64,000 nt of DNA from Verrucomicrobiaceae bacterium (GCA_027484445.1 JAIXSY010000037.1:85268-149267); one strand, 5' to 3'. Positions 36,267-45,006 are shown, counted from the first letter of the stretch. Notes: generated from the letters alone by a model not told the origin. Program-made: numbers and translations.

Positions 36267-37211
36267 TTACGCGCGTGGATGCGCGGCTTCGTAAACTTCC
36301 TTCATCCGCTGGGTGGAGACGTGGGTGTAGATCTGCGTCGTGCTCAGGCTCGCATGGCCCAGCAGCTCCTGCACGCTGCGGAGGTCTGCGCCATTGTCGA
36401 GCAGGTGAGTGGCGAAGCTATGGCGCAGCTTGTGAGGAGTGAGGTGCACGGGCAGCCCGCTGGCACGCCAGTATTTTTTCACCACATCATCAATGGCTTG
36501 GATGGTGATTCTGCGACGCAGTTTGCTGATGAACAAAGGTCCACTGTGCACGCCAGCCTTTTGCCGATAGTGCTGGATCGCACGCATGGCTGGGGCTCCG
36601 ACAGGCAGCAGGCGTTCTTTGTTGCCCTTGCCCATCACGCGCACGGTGTCGCTGTAGCTGTCCACATCCTCGACATTGAGATTGGCCAGTTCGCTAAGCC
36701 TCATGCCCGTGGAGTAAAACATCTCCAGGATGGCGGCATCGCGCTCCGGTGCCCAGACCGCATCGCGGCAGCTTTTGGGTAGCTTCAGTGGCAGCTCCAG
36801 CATGGTCAGGATCTGAGCTTGGGTCAGCACCACGGGTAGTTTTTTCTCCTGCTTCGGCAGCTGTACATCCAGCAGTGGGTTGACCGTCCAGCCTTGCCGT
36901 CGGGTCAGCCATTTGAAAAAGGAGCGCAGTGCCGCGAAGTGGAGTCGGATGGTGGCGCGGCCCATCTCGCGTTTCATTTGCTCAAAGAGATACTGGCGAA
37001 AGTCATCGGACGTCAGGGCCTGCCAACTGGTGAACCCACGATGATGCCGACGAAATTCCGAAAGGGCATGGTCATAGTTGGCTAGCGTGCGGGGTGAGCT
37101 GCGGCGCTCCACATCCATGAATTGGAGAAAGGCCGACGCGAGGGGATCCTCCGCCTTGGCGGAGTTTGGCTGGACGGCAGGAGGGGGCGGAGGGGCTGGC
37201 TTTCGTCTCAC
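36267..37211 (-). CDS. XerC/XerD-like tyrosine recombinase
   Basis: 314 residues. The catalytic set is complete: R171 (TGMRLSEL), H260-x-x-R263 (HKLRHSFATHLL), H286 (LGHASLS) and Y295 (TQIYTHV). The N-terminal SAM-like domain begins after a Pro-rich leader (PPPPPAV). The overall length and sequence match chromosomal XerC/D, which resolve chromosome dimers at dif, rather than phage integrases. It lies just downstream of rnpB on the same strand; whether it is XerC or XerD cannot be told from this copy alone. No dif site was identified. Confidence 0.9.
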   Translation of the reverse strand: MRRKPAPPPPPAVQPNSAKAEDPLASAFLQFMDVERRSSPRTLANYDHALSEFRRHHRGFTSWQALTSDDFRQYLFEQMKREMGRATIRLHFAALRSFFKWLTRRQGWTVNPLLDVQLPKQEKKLPVVLTQAQILTMLELPLKLPKSCRDAVWAPERDAAILEMFYSTGMRLSELANLNVEDVDSYSDTVRVMGKGNKERLLPVGAPAMRAIQHYRQKAGVHSGPLFISKLRRRITIQAIDDVVKKYWRASGLPVHLTPHKLRHSFATHLLDNGADLRSVQELLGHASLSTTQIYTHVSTQRMKEVYEAAHPRA

Positions 37212-37243
37212 CGGGTTCAGCGGGGAAGGAGGAAGGAAAAGGT

Positions 37244-37667
37244 GGGTCGGCCTTCATAAGCCGGATTCTGTCCCGCCGATCTTTCGACTGGCGGTGTGGT
37301 CATTTGTCTGCGCGGCTCTTTGCAGAGCCTGCCCCCACTTGCGTGGGATGCGACTATTACCCGGAGCTATCCATCCCCTCGCGGGGACTTGCGGCCAGGC
37401 GGACCGTTTCTCCTGTTCTGTCTTGCACCGCGTGGGGTTTGTCATGCCTCCTTCCTTACGGTCAGAGCGGTGGGCTCTTACCCCGCCTTTTCACCCTTAC
37501 CTGCTGTTGCCAGCAGGCGGTTTGTTTTCTGCGACACTTTCCATTGCTCTGGGTTGCCCCAGAACCTCCGACGCTTGCGCGCGGCACGCTGCCTTGCGGT
37601 GTCCGGACTTTCCTCTCATCCGCGTCCTGCCGAGGCAGAACCGACGAGCGACCACTCCGGCCGACCC
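37244..37667 (-). ncRNA. rnpB: RNase P RNA, bacterial type A
   Basis: Read on the minus strand, the RNA begins GGGTCGGCCGGAGTGGTCGC and ends CTTATGAAGGCCGACCC, so the two ends pair to form helix P1. The conserved 5' core GAGGAAAGTCCGGACACC, the GGTAAGGGTGAAAAGG segment, and the 3' core ACAGAATCCGGCTTAT are all present. It is about 424 nt. It is the catalytic subunit that matures tRNA 5' ends. Ends are estimated from the P1 pairing and promoter position. Confidence 0.95.
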
Positions 37668-37673
37668 AACCCC

Positions 37674-37701
37674 AATCTAGGCCGTAGCCTCTCGCTGGCA
37701 A
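37674..37701 (-). promoter_or_regulatory. Probable sigma-70 promoter of rnpB
   Basis: On the minus strand, TTGCCA (37701-37696), a 16-base spacer, then TAGATT (37679-37674) sits about seven bases before the expected 5' end of rnpB. Two of six positions in the -10 box and one in the -35 box depart from consensus. Confidence 0.55.
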
Positions 37702-37770
37702 GGGGCGCTTCGCACCTTCTGCCAATTGGCTCGACAGCCACCCTGGGTCTGTGTGTAAGATGCGCTCGTC

Positions 37771-38103
37771 ATGGGCATTCATTACCAGTCTCTCGTTGGT
37801 CACGCACAGGGTGCGCGTCGTTTGCACATCCACCGCACGGTCATTGCAGACACCTCTAGCCATCCGCCCTACCAGCATGAGCATCAGGCGGAGGAGGTCT
37901 TTTACATCCTGGAGGGACGCGCTGAGTATCGCTTTGGCGGGCAAACGGTGGTCGCAGGGCAGGGTGAGGTCGTCTTTGTTCCCTCGGGCGTGCGTCACGC
38001 CGAGATCAGCTACCTCAGCCCCAGCCTCACCTACTTGACGATCCGCACCGTGGAAGCTGGTGATGAGCCTTGCTGCTGCGGTGGGGATCGTGACGACGAA
38101 TGA
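37771..38103 (+). CDS. Cupin domain protein
   Basis: 110 residues. A single cupin barrel with metal-binding motif 1 in HEHQAEEVFYILEGRAEYRFG and motif 2 in GEVVFVPSGVRHAEI. The tail DEPCCCGGDRDDE has three adjacent cysteines. Cupins of this size bind a metal and act as isomerases, dioxygenases or small-molecule sensors. The HPS/KGPDC-like gene ends six bases past its stop on the other strand (convergent). Function unknown. Confidence 0.85.
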   Translation: MGIHYQSLVGHAQGARRLHIHRTVIADTSSHPPYQHEHQAEEVFYILEGRAEYRFGGQTVVAGQGEVVFVPSGVRHAEISYLSPSLTYLTIRTVEAGDEPCCCGGDRDDE

Positions 38104-38109
38104 GGTGAT

Positions 38110-38808
38110 TTAAAAGGCAGGCACATCCTGCGCATGGACAGCTTCACAGATCATGCGCAGGGAAGCTTCCAGGTTGCCGTCAGCGGTTTTGAAAGCATCC
38201 GCATCAATCGTGAGCGGAGCTCCCAACACCACCAGCGGTGCGCCATATTTCGGGCACTGAATGGCCTGCTCCAGGCTCAGCCCACCCACAGCCTGCACGG
38301 GCACTTTCACGGCCTGGACGACTTCGCGCAGCTTGTCCAGTGGGCTGGGCATCCGATGCCCTGCGGCTGCGATGCCACGACGCTCATCGTAGCCGATGTG
38401 GTGGATGATGTAGTCACAGCCGAGGTCCTGCAGCCACTTGGCTCCGGCGACCATGTCCTCGCAGATCATATTATCGCCCATCACCTTGCAGCCAAAGTCC
38501 TGCCCTGCCTTCACCACGCACTTCACGGTTTCCGCATGAGCGCGGGCCATCACGACGACATGCGTGGCACCCGCCTTGGCCATCATTTCGGCCTCCAGGT
38601 AGCCACCGTCCATCGTCTTCAGGTCGGCCACGATCGGCGTAGTTGGGAAAGCCTTTCGCAGTGCGCGAACGCCGTGCAGGCCCTCGGCCAAGATCAGCGG
38701 CGTGCCCGCCTCCAGCCAGTCCACTCCAGCGCGCATGGCGAGCGCAGCAGTTTCGAGGGCTTCGTCGATGTTGGTGAGGTCGAGGCTGATTTGAACGATG
38801 GGTTTCAT
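38110..38808 (-). CDS. OMPDC-superfamily decarboxylase (hexulose-6-P synthase / KGPDC-like)
   Basis: 232 residues from the ATG at 38808. The Asp-x-Lys-x-x-Asp active-site signature is D62-L-K64-T-M-D67 (VADLKTMDGG), with a second motif VQAVGGLSLEQA and phosphate-loop residues near the C-terminus. It resembles 3-hexulose-6-phosphate synthase and 3-keto-L-gulonate-6-phosphate decarboxylase more than orotidine decarboxylase, but these cannot be separated by eye. The insertion HIGYDERRGIAAAGHRMPSP is typical of the HPS/KGPDC branch. It is divergent from the AraC-family gene, which is its likely regulator. Confidence 0.8.
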   Translation of the reverse strand: MKPIVQISLDLTNIDEALETAALAMRAGVDWLEAGTPLILAEGLHGVRALRKAFPTTPIVADLKTMDGGYLEAEMMAKAGATHVVVMARAHAETVKCVVKAGQDFGCKVMGDNMICEDMVAGAKWLQDLGCDYIIHHIGYDERRGIAAAGHRMPSPLDKLREVVQAVKVPVQAVGGLSLEQAIQCPKYGAPLVVLGAPLTIDADAFKTADGNLEASLRMICEAVHAQDVPAF

Positions 38809-38908
38809 GCGAGGTTGACTGTCTTTCAGCAAAGCAAGAGCAGGCTTTCACGTCACGACAAAGATCGTGCGAAATGCGACGAGGTTGCTTCCCAGCTTTA
38901 ACCGCGCC

Positions 38909-39733
38909 ATGCTGGCCATCGTGTCCAACCCTGCACGCAACTCCACCCCCCTGAAGCCACGTGAGCGCCTGCGGCGCAGTGCCGCCGAGATCGCCCGCTG
39001 GCGGAAAATGCGTGACACTTGGATGAGCTCCCTAGAGCCCACGGCTTTGTTTCAGCGGCTCTTCGATCATGTGCCGGGCGTGTACTTCTTTGCCAAAAAC
39101 CGCGAGGGCCATCTCATGTTTGCCAGTCAGGGCCTGCTCCAGCGTTACCAGATGAGCGATGACTCGGAGTTCATCGGGCGCACCGACTTTGACCTGAACC
39201 CCGACATGATGGCCGAAGCCTATGTGGATGATGACCGGCGCCTCATGGCTGGGAAGGTGGAATGCATCGAGCGCATCGAGCTCTGGTGGGACCTCCAGGG
39301 CATGCCGGACTGGTTCCTGGTGGTGAAGCTACCCCTGCGCGATCGGCGCGGCCAAGTGCAGGGCGTCATGGGCCTCTTGCGTCGGCCCGATGAGCGGGAG
39401 CGCGGCCTACCCGTCTTTCAGACCGTGGCTCGTGCGGTGGACATCATCCGCCGCGACTACGCCAGTCCGCTGAAGATTGAAGACGTGGCCCGCGCCTGCG
39501 GTCAATCCCTGCGTCAGCTCCAGCGCAGGTTTCAGAGCGCCTTCGGCATCACTCCGCAGGAGTTTTTGATCCGCACCCGCGTCATGGAGGCCATGAAGCT
39601 CGTGGAAGAATCGCGCCTGGGCATGGCTGAGATCGCCATGTGCTGCGGCTTTGTCGATGCCAGCAGCCTCGCCCAACACTTCCGCCGCCGCGTCGGACGC
39701 ACACCTGGCGAATGCCGACGGAAAGGGGGGTGA
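38909..39733 (+). CDS. AraC-family regulator with N-terminal PAS domain
   Basis: About 274 residues from the ATG at 38909. The PAS-like domain occupies about residues 30-155 (LFDHVPGVYFFAKNREGHLM, IGRTDFDLNPDM). The C-terminal HTH_18/AraC domain contains DVARACGQSLRQLQRRFQ (first helix-turn-helix) and EIAMCCGFVDASSLAQHFRR (second). It is divergent from the decarboxylase gene and shares a 100-base intergenic region, so it probably controls it in response to a small ligand. Confidence 0.88.
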   Translation: MLAIVSNPARNSTPLKPRERLRRSAAEIARWRKMRDTWMSSLEPTALFQRLFDHVPGVYFFAKNREGHLMFASQGLLQRYQMSDDSEFIGRTDFDLNPDMMAEAYVDDDRRLMAGKVECIERIELWWDLQGMPDWFLVVKLPLRDRRGQVQGVMGLLRRPDERERGLPVFQTVARAVDIIRRDYASPLKIEDVARACGQSLRQLQRRFQSAFGITPQEFLIRTRVMEAMKLVEESRLGMAEIAMCCGFVDASSLAQHFRRRVGRTPGECRRKGG

Positions 39734-39801
39734 ATAGCGGTGGGAGGATTCGTGAGTTCATTCCTTGCGAAAGACTCGTGCAACACTCCTGCACGCCTAG
39801 T

Positions 39802-42666
39802 TCACGCCGCGATTCCTTTGATGAAGGTCGCCACGTAGTCCACGACACGTTCAAAGACACGCTTCTTCGAGGGACCGCGCTCCATGAGCTTCATCGGCTT
39901 GAGGATGATCTCGGCGATGTCGGGATCGGGCAGCGGGGCCTGGCCGGTATAGACATAGCGGTCGATCACCTTCTTGAGCTTATCGGCATTGAGATCTTCT
40001 TCGGCGACCAGTTGGTCAAAGGCGGCCACACGCTCCTTCTCCCAGAAGGCCTCGAAGCTGTCGGGAATCTCCGCCTCGCTGCCGAGTTGGGGCAGGTTGT
40101 CCTCGATGAATTTCTCGATCAGCATCGCCTTGCTGCGCAGTTCGAGGTCGCCGGTCACGCTGTCGAGGATGAGTTTGCGGAGCTTCGGAGCCTCCTCGGC
40201 ATCGGCGCTGTAGAGGCGGGCCAGCAGTTGCAGGATATACTGCACGTTGATGATGTCGCGGTGGAGCAACTCCAGCTCGAAATCGACATCATTGAGGATG
40301 CTGGCCTTCTCCACGGTGTTTTCGGACTTCACCTTGTCGTAGAGGTCCAGGTAGGCGCTGCGGTAGTCGGCGAAGCGCTGGGCGGGCAGGGATAAATCGT
40401 TGTCGTCGAACTCGGAGAAGCTCTCCAAGATGTTCCGCAGGCGCATCAGCTCGCGGAAGATCTTCACGAACTGCATCTCCGCCTCCTCGTCCTTCAGATC
40501 CTTCACGCTTTTGACCGTCGGCGTCAGCTTGAGCAGCTCGACGACCACCTCGTTGAATTTTGAAACGTAGTCCTCGTAAGGTGGCACGAAGACCGTCTCC
40601 TTCGCGTTCACATCGGCAAAGAGCGCCAATGCATCGTCCGTGCGCTTTTTGAGGTTGCGGAAGACCACGATGTTCCCTTGGCTCTTCACCTCGTTGAGGA
40701 TGCGATTCGTGCGGGAGTAGGCCTGGATGAGGCCGTGGCGCTTCAGGTTCTTGTCCACCCACAGCGTGTTCAGCGTCTTGCTGTCGAATCCGGTGAGAAA
40801 CATGTTCACCACTAGCAGCAGGTCCACCTTCCGCTCCTTCACCTTCTTGGCGATGTCCTGGTAGTAGCCGTAAAAGCTCTGCGTGTCCTTCGTGGAGAAG
40901 GCGGTGCCAAACATGGCATTGTAGTCGCCGATATACTTCTCCAGCTTCTCGCGAGTGTGCGGATCACCGCCCTCGCCGCCGATGATTTCGCCGCCTTCGT
41001 CGAGAATGCCATCCGCGTCCTTGTCCTCCTCGTTGCTGGTGTAGCTGAAGATCGTCGCCACGCGCAGCTTGTGCTTCCCGGCAGCTTTGCGGGCGGCGAA
41101 CAGCTCGTAATACTTCGTCAGCACGTCCACGCTGCTCACGCACATCATCGCGGTGAACTCCTTGTTCCGCGTCTTCACCGCGTGGTGCTCGATGACGTAG
41201 TCCACGATCTTCTCCAGCCGCTGCGGAGAGTTCATGAGTTCCTTCGTATCGATGCCCTCCACCTCAATGTCCACCTCCGTGGCGCTGCCCGCCTTGCGCT
41301 GGTAGCGGCCCACATACTCCACGGCAAAACGCAGCACGTTCTCGTCCTTGATCGCGTCCGTGATGACGTAGCTGTGCAGCTTCTGGTGAAAGAGGTCCTT
41401 GGTGGTGTGCTTTTTGCCGTCCTTGGTGACGGCGTTCTCGGCAAAGATGGGCGTGCCGGTGAAGCCGAACATCTGGTGGTTCGTGAAGAACTCCGTGATG
41501 CGCCGGTGCGTGTCGCCAAACTGGCTGCGGTGGCACTCGTCGAAGATGAAGATGATCCGCTCGCCCTTCAGCTTCTCCATCTGCTTCAGGTGCTGCGCCT
41601 TGCTGATGGCAGTGTTCAGCTTTTGCAGGGTGGTCACGATGAGCTTTGTGTCATCGGTGAACTGCTGCACCAGCTTCTTCGTGTCGTTCGTGCTGTCCAC
41701 GCTGTCCTTCTGGAAGGCGTTGAACTCCTTGATCGTCTGGTAATCCAGGTCCTTCCGGTCCACGCAGAAGACCACCTTGGCGATCCCCGGCAGCATGGTC
41801 AGGATTTGTGCTGCCTTGAAGCTCGTCAGCGTCTTGCCGCTGCCCGTCGTGTGCCAGATGTAGCCGTTCGGGTTTTCGGCGGGCGGGTTCAGCACGCGCT
41901 CCACGATCCGCTCCACCGCATAGTATTGATACGGGCGCAGCACCATCAGCACCTTGTCCGTCTCGTTGAGCACGATGTATTTGCCGATCATCGCCCCCAG
42001 GTGCTCGCGATTCAGGAAGGCGGCGGTAAAGGCGGGCAGCTCGCGGATGGTCTTGTTGTCCTCCGCCGCCCAGTAAAAGGTCTGTTTGAAGCTCTGCCGC
42101 CGGGCATTGGCGTAATACTTCGTGTTCACCCCGTTCGAGATCACGAAGAGCTGCACGAACTGAAACAACCCCTGCCCGCTCCAGAAACTGTGCTTCTGGT
42201 AACGTTGGATCTGGTTGAAGGCCTCCTTCATCTCCAACCCCCGCCGCTTCAGCTCGATCTGCACCAGCGGCAGGCCGTTCACGAGGATCGTCACGTCGTA
42301 TCGATTCTTGAAGGTGCCCTCCGCCGTGACCTGCTGCGTCACTTGGTAGCGATTGTTGCCTGTGTTCCCGCTGTCGAAGAAGCGAATCCACACCGTGCTG
42401 CCATCATCGCGATCCAGCTTCATCCGGTCCCGCAGTGTCTTGGCCTTGGCAAAGACACCCGCCGCGCGGTTCAGGTGGTTCAAGACCTTGCTGAACTCCA
42501 GCTCGGACAGTTGCAATCCGTTGAAGGCTCCTAGCTCCGCTTTCAGGTTTGCCAGCATCGTCGGCTCATCGTTTACCGCTGCCTTGGCGAAGCCCAAGCC
42601 GACGAGTTGCGCTACCAGTTCGTTTTCCAACTCCTGTTCGGGCTGGGTGATGGGGATGAGGTTCAT
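39802..42666 (-). CDS. hsdR: Type I restriction enzyme, R subunit
   Basis: About 954 residues from the ATG at 42666 (the frame extends to 42681). The N-terminal PD-(D/E)xK nuclease has RYDVTILVNG and LVQIELKRRGLE. The SF2 translocase has Walker A TTGSGKTLTSF, DECH box (FIFDECHRSQFGDTH), TGTPIF, and the helicase C motif KTLNTLWVDKN with SRTNR. Nothing appears truncated. It is the downstream end of the hsd island and lies apart from hsdS/hsdM, being separated by the transposase, two accessory genes and cargo. It may be transcribed from within the region near 42671-42760. Confidence 0.92.
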   Translation of the reverse strand: MNLIPITQPEQELENELVAQLVGLGFAKAAVNDEPTMLANLKAELGAFNGLQLSELEFSKVLNHLNRAAGVFAKAKTLRDRMKLDRDDGSTVWIRFFDSGNTGNNRYQVTQQVTAEGTFKNRYDVTILVNGLPLVQIELKRRGLEMKEAFNQIQRYQKHSFWSGQGLFQFVQLFVISNGVNTKYYANARRQSFKQTFYWAAEDNKTIRELPAFTAAFLNREHLGAMIGKYIVLNETDKVLMVLRPYQYYAVERIVERVLNPPAENPNGYIWHTTGSGKTLTSFKAAQILTMLPGIAKVVFCVDRKDLDYQTIKEFNAFQKDSVDSTNDTKKLVQQFTDDTKLIVTTLQKLNTAISKAQHLKQMEKLKGERIIFIFDECHRSQFGDTHRRITEFFTNHQMFGFTGTPIFAENAVTKDGKKHTTKDLFHQKLHSYVITDAIKDENVLRFAVEYVGRYQRKAGSATEVDIEVEGIDTKELMNSPQRLEKIVDYVIEHHAVKTRNKEFTAMMCVSSVDVLTKYYELFAARKAAGKHKLRVATIFSYTSNEEDKDADGILDEGGEIIGGEGGDPHTREKLEKYIGDYNAMFGTAFSTKDTQSFYGYYQDIAKKVKERKVDLLLVVNMFLTGFDSKTLNTLWVDKNLKRHGLIQAYSRTNRILNEVKSQGNIVVFRNLKKRTDDALALFADVNAKETVFVPPYEDYVSKFNEVVVELLKLTPTVKSVKDLKDEEAEMQFVKIFRELMRLRNILESFSEFDDNDLSLPAQRFADYRSAYLDLYDKVKSENTVEKASILNDVDFELELLHRDIINVQYILQLLARLYSADAEEAPKLRKLILDSVTGDLELRSKAMLIEKFIEDNLPQLGSEAEIPDSFEAFWEKERVAAFDQLVAEEDLNADKLKKVIDRYVYTGQAPLPDPDIAEIILKPMKLMERGPSKKRVFERVVDYVATFIKGIAA

Positions 42667-42670
42667 AATC

Positions 42671-42761
42671 TGGAGTCCCAACGGGACGCTCTATCGCAGC
42701 CCAGGGCAACGCCCTGGGTTGGCGAATCAAACAGTCCGAAGCCCTGAAGGGGCGGACTAAT
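42671..42761. repeat. Family 2 palindromic repeat, copy 1
   Basis: Contains GTCCCAACGGGAC, CGCAGCCCAGGGCAACGCCC TGGG and CCCTGAAGGGGCG, each a small hairpin. It lies between hsdR and the transposase. Confidence 0.8.
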
Positions 42762-43209
42762 CCCACACATATCGTTCATCGTATTGAATGTTGTGCTTGG
42801 TGAGGAACTCCCAGTATTCTTCCTGAAAGGTCTTCAGCCGGTGGTGTTCCTCTTGATTGCGGATGTAGTTCGCTACCTTCGGAACTTTGGACTCGCTCAC
42901 GGAAAATCCTCCGTATCCGGCTTGCCAAGCAAACTGCCCGAACTTCGCTCCCTGCGTCTTGATCCACTTGGAGGACGACTTTTTCACGTCCTCGACCGTC
43001 TGTGCCAGCGTTACCGTGCGCCCCATGTTGAAAAGGACATGCACATGGTCCTCCACCGAGTTGATGAGCACAGCCGGGGAGTTGAGGTTGGCTAGCACGG
43101 TCGCCATGTAAGCGTGTAAGTCGGGGCGCACTTCTTTGGAGAGAAACGGAAACCTTTCCTTCGTCGAGAAGATCAGGTGAACGTAGAGGTTGGCGAGCGA
43201 TTGCGGCAT
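42757..43209 (-). CDS. IS200-like Y1 transposase (TnpA/RAYT-like)
   Basis: 150 residues, the size of IS200/IS605 TnpA. HUH motif EDHVHVLFNMG; catalytic Tyr in VANYIRNQEEHHR; N-terminus LYVHLIFSTKERFPFL is characteristic. It is not accompanied by a TnpB. Family 2 palindromes flank it in opposite orientation on both sides, and a third copy lies at about 45.1 kb, so it is likely a RAYT-like mover of that family or a degenerate IS200. Confidence 0.88.
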   Translation of the reverse strand: MPQSLANLYVHLIFSTKERFPFLSKEVRPDLHAYMATVLANLNSPAVLINSVEDHVHVLFNMGRTVTLAQTVEDVKKSSSKWIKTQGAKFGQFAWQAGYGGFSVSESKVPKVANYIRNQEEHHRLKTFQEEYWEFLTKHNIQYDERYVWD

Positions 43210-43221
43210 GGGAGATGCGGC

Positions 43222-43325
43222 GTGTCAGGAGTTAAGTCGCCCTTTCAGGGCTCCAGAATGTTCGGTGAGACACCAAATGCCCCAGGGCGTTGCCCTGGGC
43301 TACGGTAGAATGCCCCTTTGGGGCG
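43222..43325. repeat. Family 2 palindromic repeat, copy 2 (inverted)
   Basis: Contains CGCCCTTTCAGGGCTC, GCCCCAGGGCGTTGCCCTGG GC and GCCCCTTTGGGGC. It is the reverse orientation of copy 1 and sits directly upstream of the transposase start. The remaining bases to 43510 hold no gene I can support. Confidence 0.8.
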
Positions 43326-43510
43326 GAAGAATACGCTCGGAAGAGCCGAATCTCCTGCCAGTAACTGGCAGGACAGCCCTGAAGGCGCGCAATTGCTTCA
43401 GAGCGTCTTCGTAGCTCTTGAACGTGTGCTTCGAGCGGGATTCCCGCAGTTGTTCCGAAAGACTCACGGGCGGACATTGCGGGTGGAGGGTTTAAAATTC
43501 AAGCCTGATG

Positions 43511-44317
43511 TCATTTCGCCTTCTCCAGCACCTCATGGATGCGGTCTGTCTCATCGTAGCCGCAGAAGAGATCGCACTTCTCCTCGCCGATGTGGCGGCT
43601 GTAGCTGTCCACCGTCATCGTGTTTCGGTCGTAGAGCATCACTGGCATCAGGGATTGGTGACTCTTTCGCAGTTCGTCCCAGCGATAAGCCCAGCGCTCC
43701 ATCTTCCCGGAAAGGTCGTGCTTCGTCTTAATCAGCTCGATCGCCACGGAACGTTTGGCCTCGGCGTAAAAGTCCACGGTCACCTTTCGCTCCTTGGTGA
43801 TGCTTAGTTTGCGATTCCGGTCCGGCTTCAGACCCGAGTCCACCAGCACCCGTCCGACGAGGGTTTCCGCCACGTTCTCCTCCGCTGCCCGGTGTTCATG
43901 CAGCACATGCAAATGGGAGGCGGCCACGAGTCCCTCGGTGAAGACCTGGATGTCCGTGCCGTCCACCGGGGCCTCAAGCCAGCGGAAGAACTCCCCACCG
44001 TCCAAATTCATGCGGCATTCCTGGCACAGGCGTTCCAGGTGGCGGCGCATGGCATCGGTGTCCACCTTCTGCCCCTGGCCGGTCAGCCATGCCAGCGTGC
44101 GTCCCTGGTCGCTCAGGCGAAAGCCCTTTGGCGTCTTCTGGCTGATCTCCAGCACGATCTGCCATCCGTCCGGGTAGGAGGCAGGCATGGTAAAAACGAG
44201 CTTGTCTCTGTGCGTCTCCACGGACAGGGCCGCATCCCAGAAGGTGTTCAGGGACTCGCGCAGACGGGTGGGTGTAAGTTCAGTTTCGACAGTCACGAGA
44301 ATAGTCCTCCTTCCCAT
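43511..44317 (-). CDS. DUF1828/DUF1829-like protein
   Basis: 268 residues. The region around 45-75 (MPASYPDGWQIVLEISQKTP, FRLSDQGRTLAWL) matches the DUF1828 pattern, and the C-terminal half with YAEAKRSVAIELIKTKHDLS fits DUF1829. The latter has a PD-(D/E)xK-like look (VDFYAEAKR, AIELI), which is inference. The start overlaps the upstream gene by 25 bases, so the two are probably co-translated. It lies inside the hsd island and may be an accessory defence gene. Confidence 0.65.
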   Translation of the reverse strand: MGRRTILVTVETELTPTRLRESLNTFWDAALSVETHRDKLVFTMPASYPDGWQIVLEISQKTPKGFRLSDQGRTLAWLTGQGQKVDTDAMRRHLERLCQECRMNLDGGEFFRWLEAPVDGTDIQVFTEGLVAASHLHVLHEHRAAEENVAETLVGRVLVDSGLKPDRNRKLSITKERKVTVDFYAEAKRSVAIELIKTKHDLSGKMERWAYRWDELRKSHQSLMPVMLYDRNTMTVDSYSRHIGEEKCDLFCGYDETDRIHEVLEKAK

Positions 44318-44760
44318 TCCCAGCCAAGATCAATGTTCCAAAGTTTGGCGGTCAGATTGATGAAATCCACGAAATCCGTCGGCGCAAAGCCGTCCAGCGG
44401 CTGGTGCAGATTCTGTGCGTCATGCGTCGTCGGGAGATTCGGGTCACAGACGTTCTGGTGCCAGCCTTTCGGAATGCGCTTCTTAAAGCGGAAGTTCTGC
44501 CGCCCCACCGGCTCATAATCCACCCCGCGCACGCGGTGATTGGCCAGCACAAAGGCCGCATGATAGCTCGTGGGATCATCCAGCGCCGTGGCACGGCCCA
44601 GATAGCGCATGTCCACAAAGCCGCCCTTCGTCAGTTGGGGGCGTGTGTCAAAGCTGCGTGAGTCCCCCTGCTGCTGCAGGTCCAGCGTCGTGCCGGGTGG
44701 CAGGCACTTCGGCTCGGCCATGATCTCGCGGATTTGGTGAACGGGGTGTGGATAGGACAT
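44293..44760 (-). CDS. Unrecognised 155-residue protein partner of DUF1828 gene
   Basis: Not recognised. The protein has no membrane segment and no obvious enzyme motif. Visible features: HPVHQIREIMAEPK at the N-terminus, an Arg/Tyr-rich middle (DYEPVGRQNFRFKKRIPKGW), and a Trp-rich acidic C-terminus (NIDLGWEWEGGLFS). It is overlapped by the DUF1828-like gene by 25 bases, which suggests a two-gene module whose products act together. The first hsdS-tail fragment lies just upstream. Confidence 0.6.
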   Translation of the reverse strand: MSYPHPVHQIREIMAEPKCLPPGTTLDLQQQGDSRSFDTRPQLTKGGFVDMRYLGRATALDDPTSYHAAFVLANHRVRGVDYEPVGRQNFRFKKRIPKGWHQNVCDPNLPTTHDAQNLHQPLDGFAPTDFVDFINLTAKLWNIDLGWEWEGGLFS

Positions 44761-44781
44761 AAAAACGATGGGCTCAGAATA

Positions 44782-44835
44782 TCACACAAACATCTGCTGC
44801 AAGCAGCCCCTTCTTCCAGGCCTGCGTATGCCTCC
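44782..44835 (-). pseudogene. hsdS 3'-end fragment A (most decayed)
   Basis: 54 bases match the last codons of intact hsdS (WKKGLLQQMFV), with one inserted base and a few substitutions. The extra base breaks the frame. Confidence 0.75.
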
Positions 44836-44857
44836 ACCGAAGGTCTGCATCTTTTTA

Positions 44858-44935
44858 AACCGCTCATGAGACGCTGACATGACGCTCATCCAGAAAGCTC
44901 TTCATGAGCGTCTGATGAGCGTCCTATCAGCGGTT
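44858..44935. repeat. 78-bp imperfect palindrome
   Basis: AACCGCT at the left end pairs with AGCGGTT at the right end; inner arms include ATGACGCTCAT and ATGAGCGTC. By hand, about 25 of 33 positions pair across a 12-base loop. It lies between hsdS-tail fragments A and B. Confidence 0.7.
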
Positions 44936-44944
44936 CAAAATCAG

Positions 44945-45006
44945 CCGCCTTACACAAACATCTGCTGCAGCAGCCCCTTCTTCCAAGCCTGCGTCTGCCT
45001 GATCTC
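44945..45006 (-). pseudogene. hsdS 3'-end fragment B
   Basis: About 60 bases matching the last codons of hsdS with about three mismatches, beginning just outside the stop codon and stopping after the RQTQAWKKG-coding part. The rest up to about 45047 is not recognisable. Confidence 0.75.

Noticed and set aside
37078..37859. Several open frames over the rnpB region
   Set aside because: They overlie conserved RNase P RNA cores and the Xer start; no protein family is seen.
40957..42534. A 525-codon open frame antisense to hsdR
   Set aside because: It is a high-G+C shadow of the restriction subunit, with no ribosome binding site and no recognisable domain.
43232..43477. An 81-codon frame upstream of the IS200-like transposase
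   Set aside because: Its second half is encoded by a family 2 repeat, and no start signal or homology was recognised.
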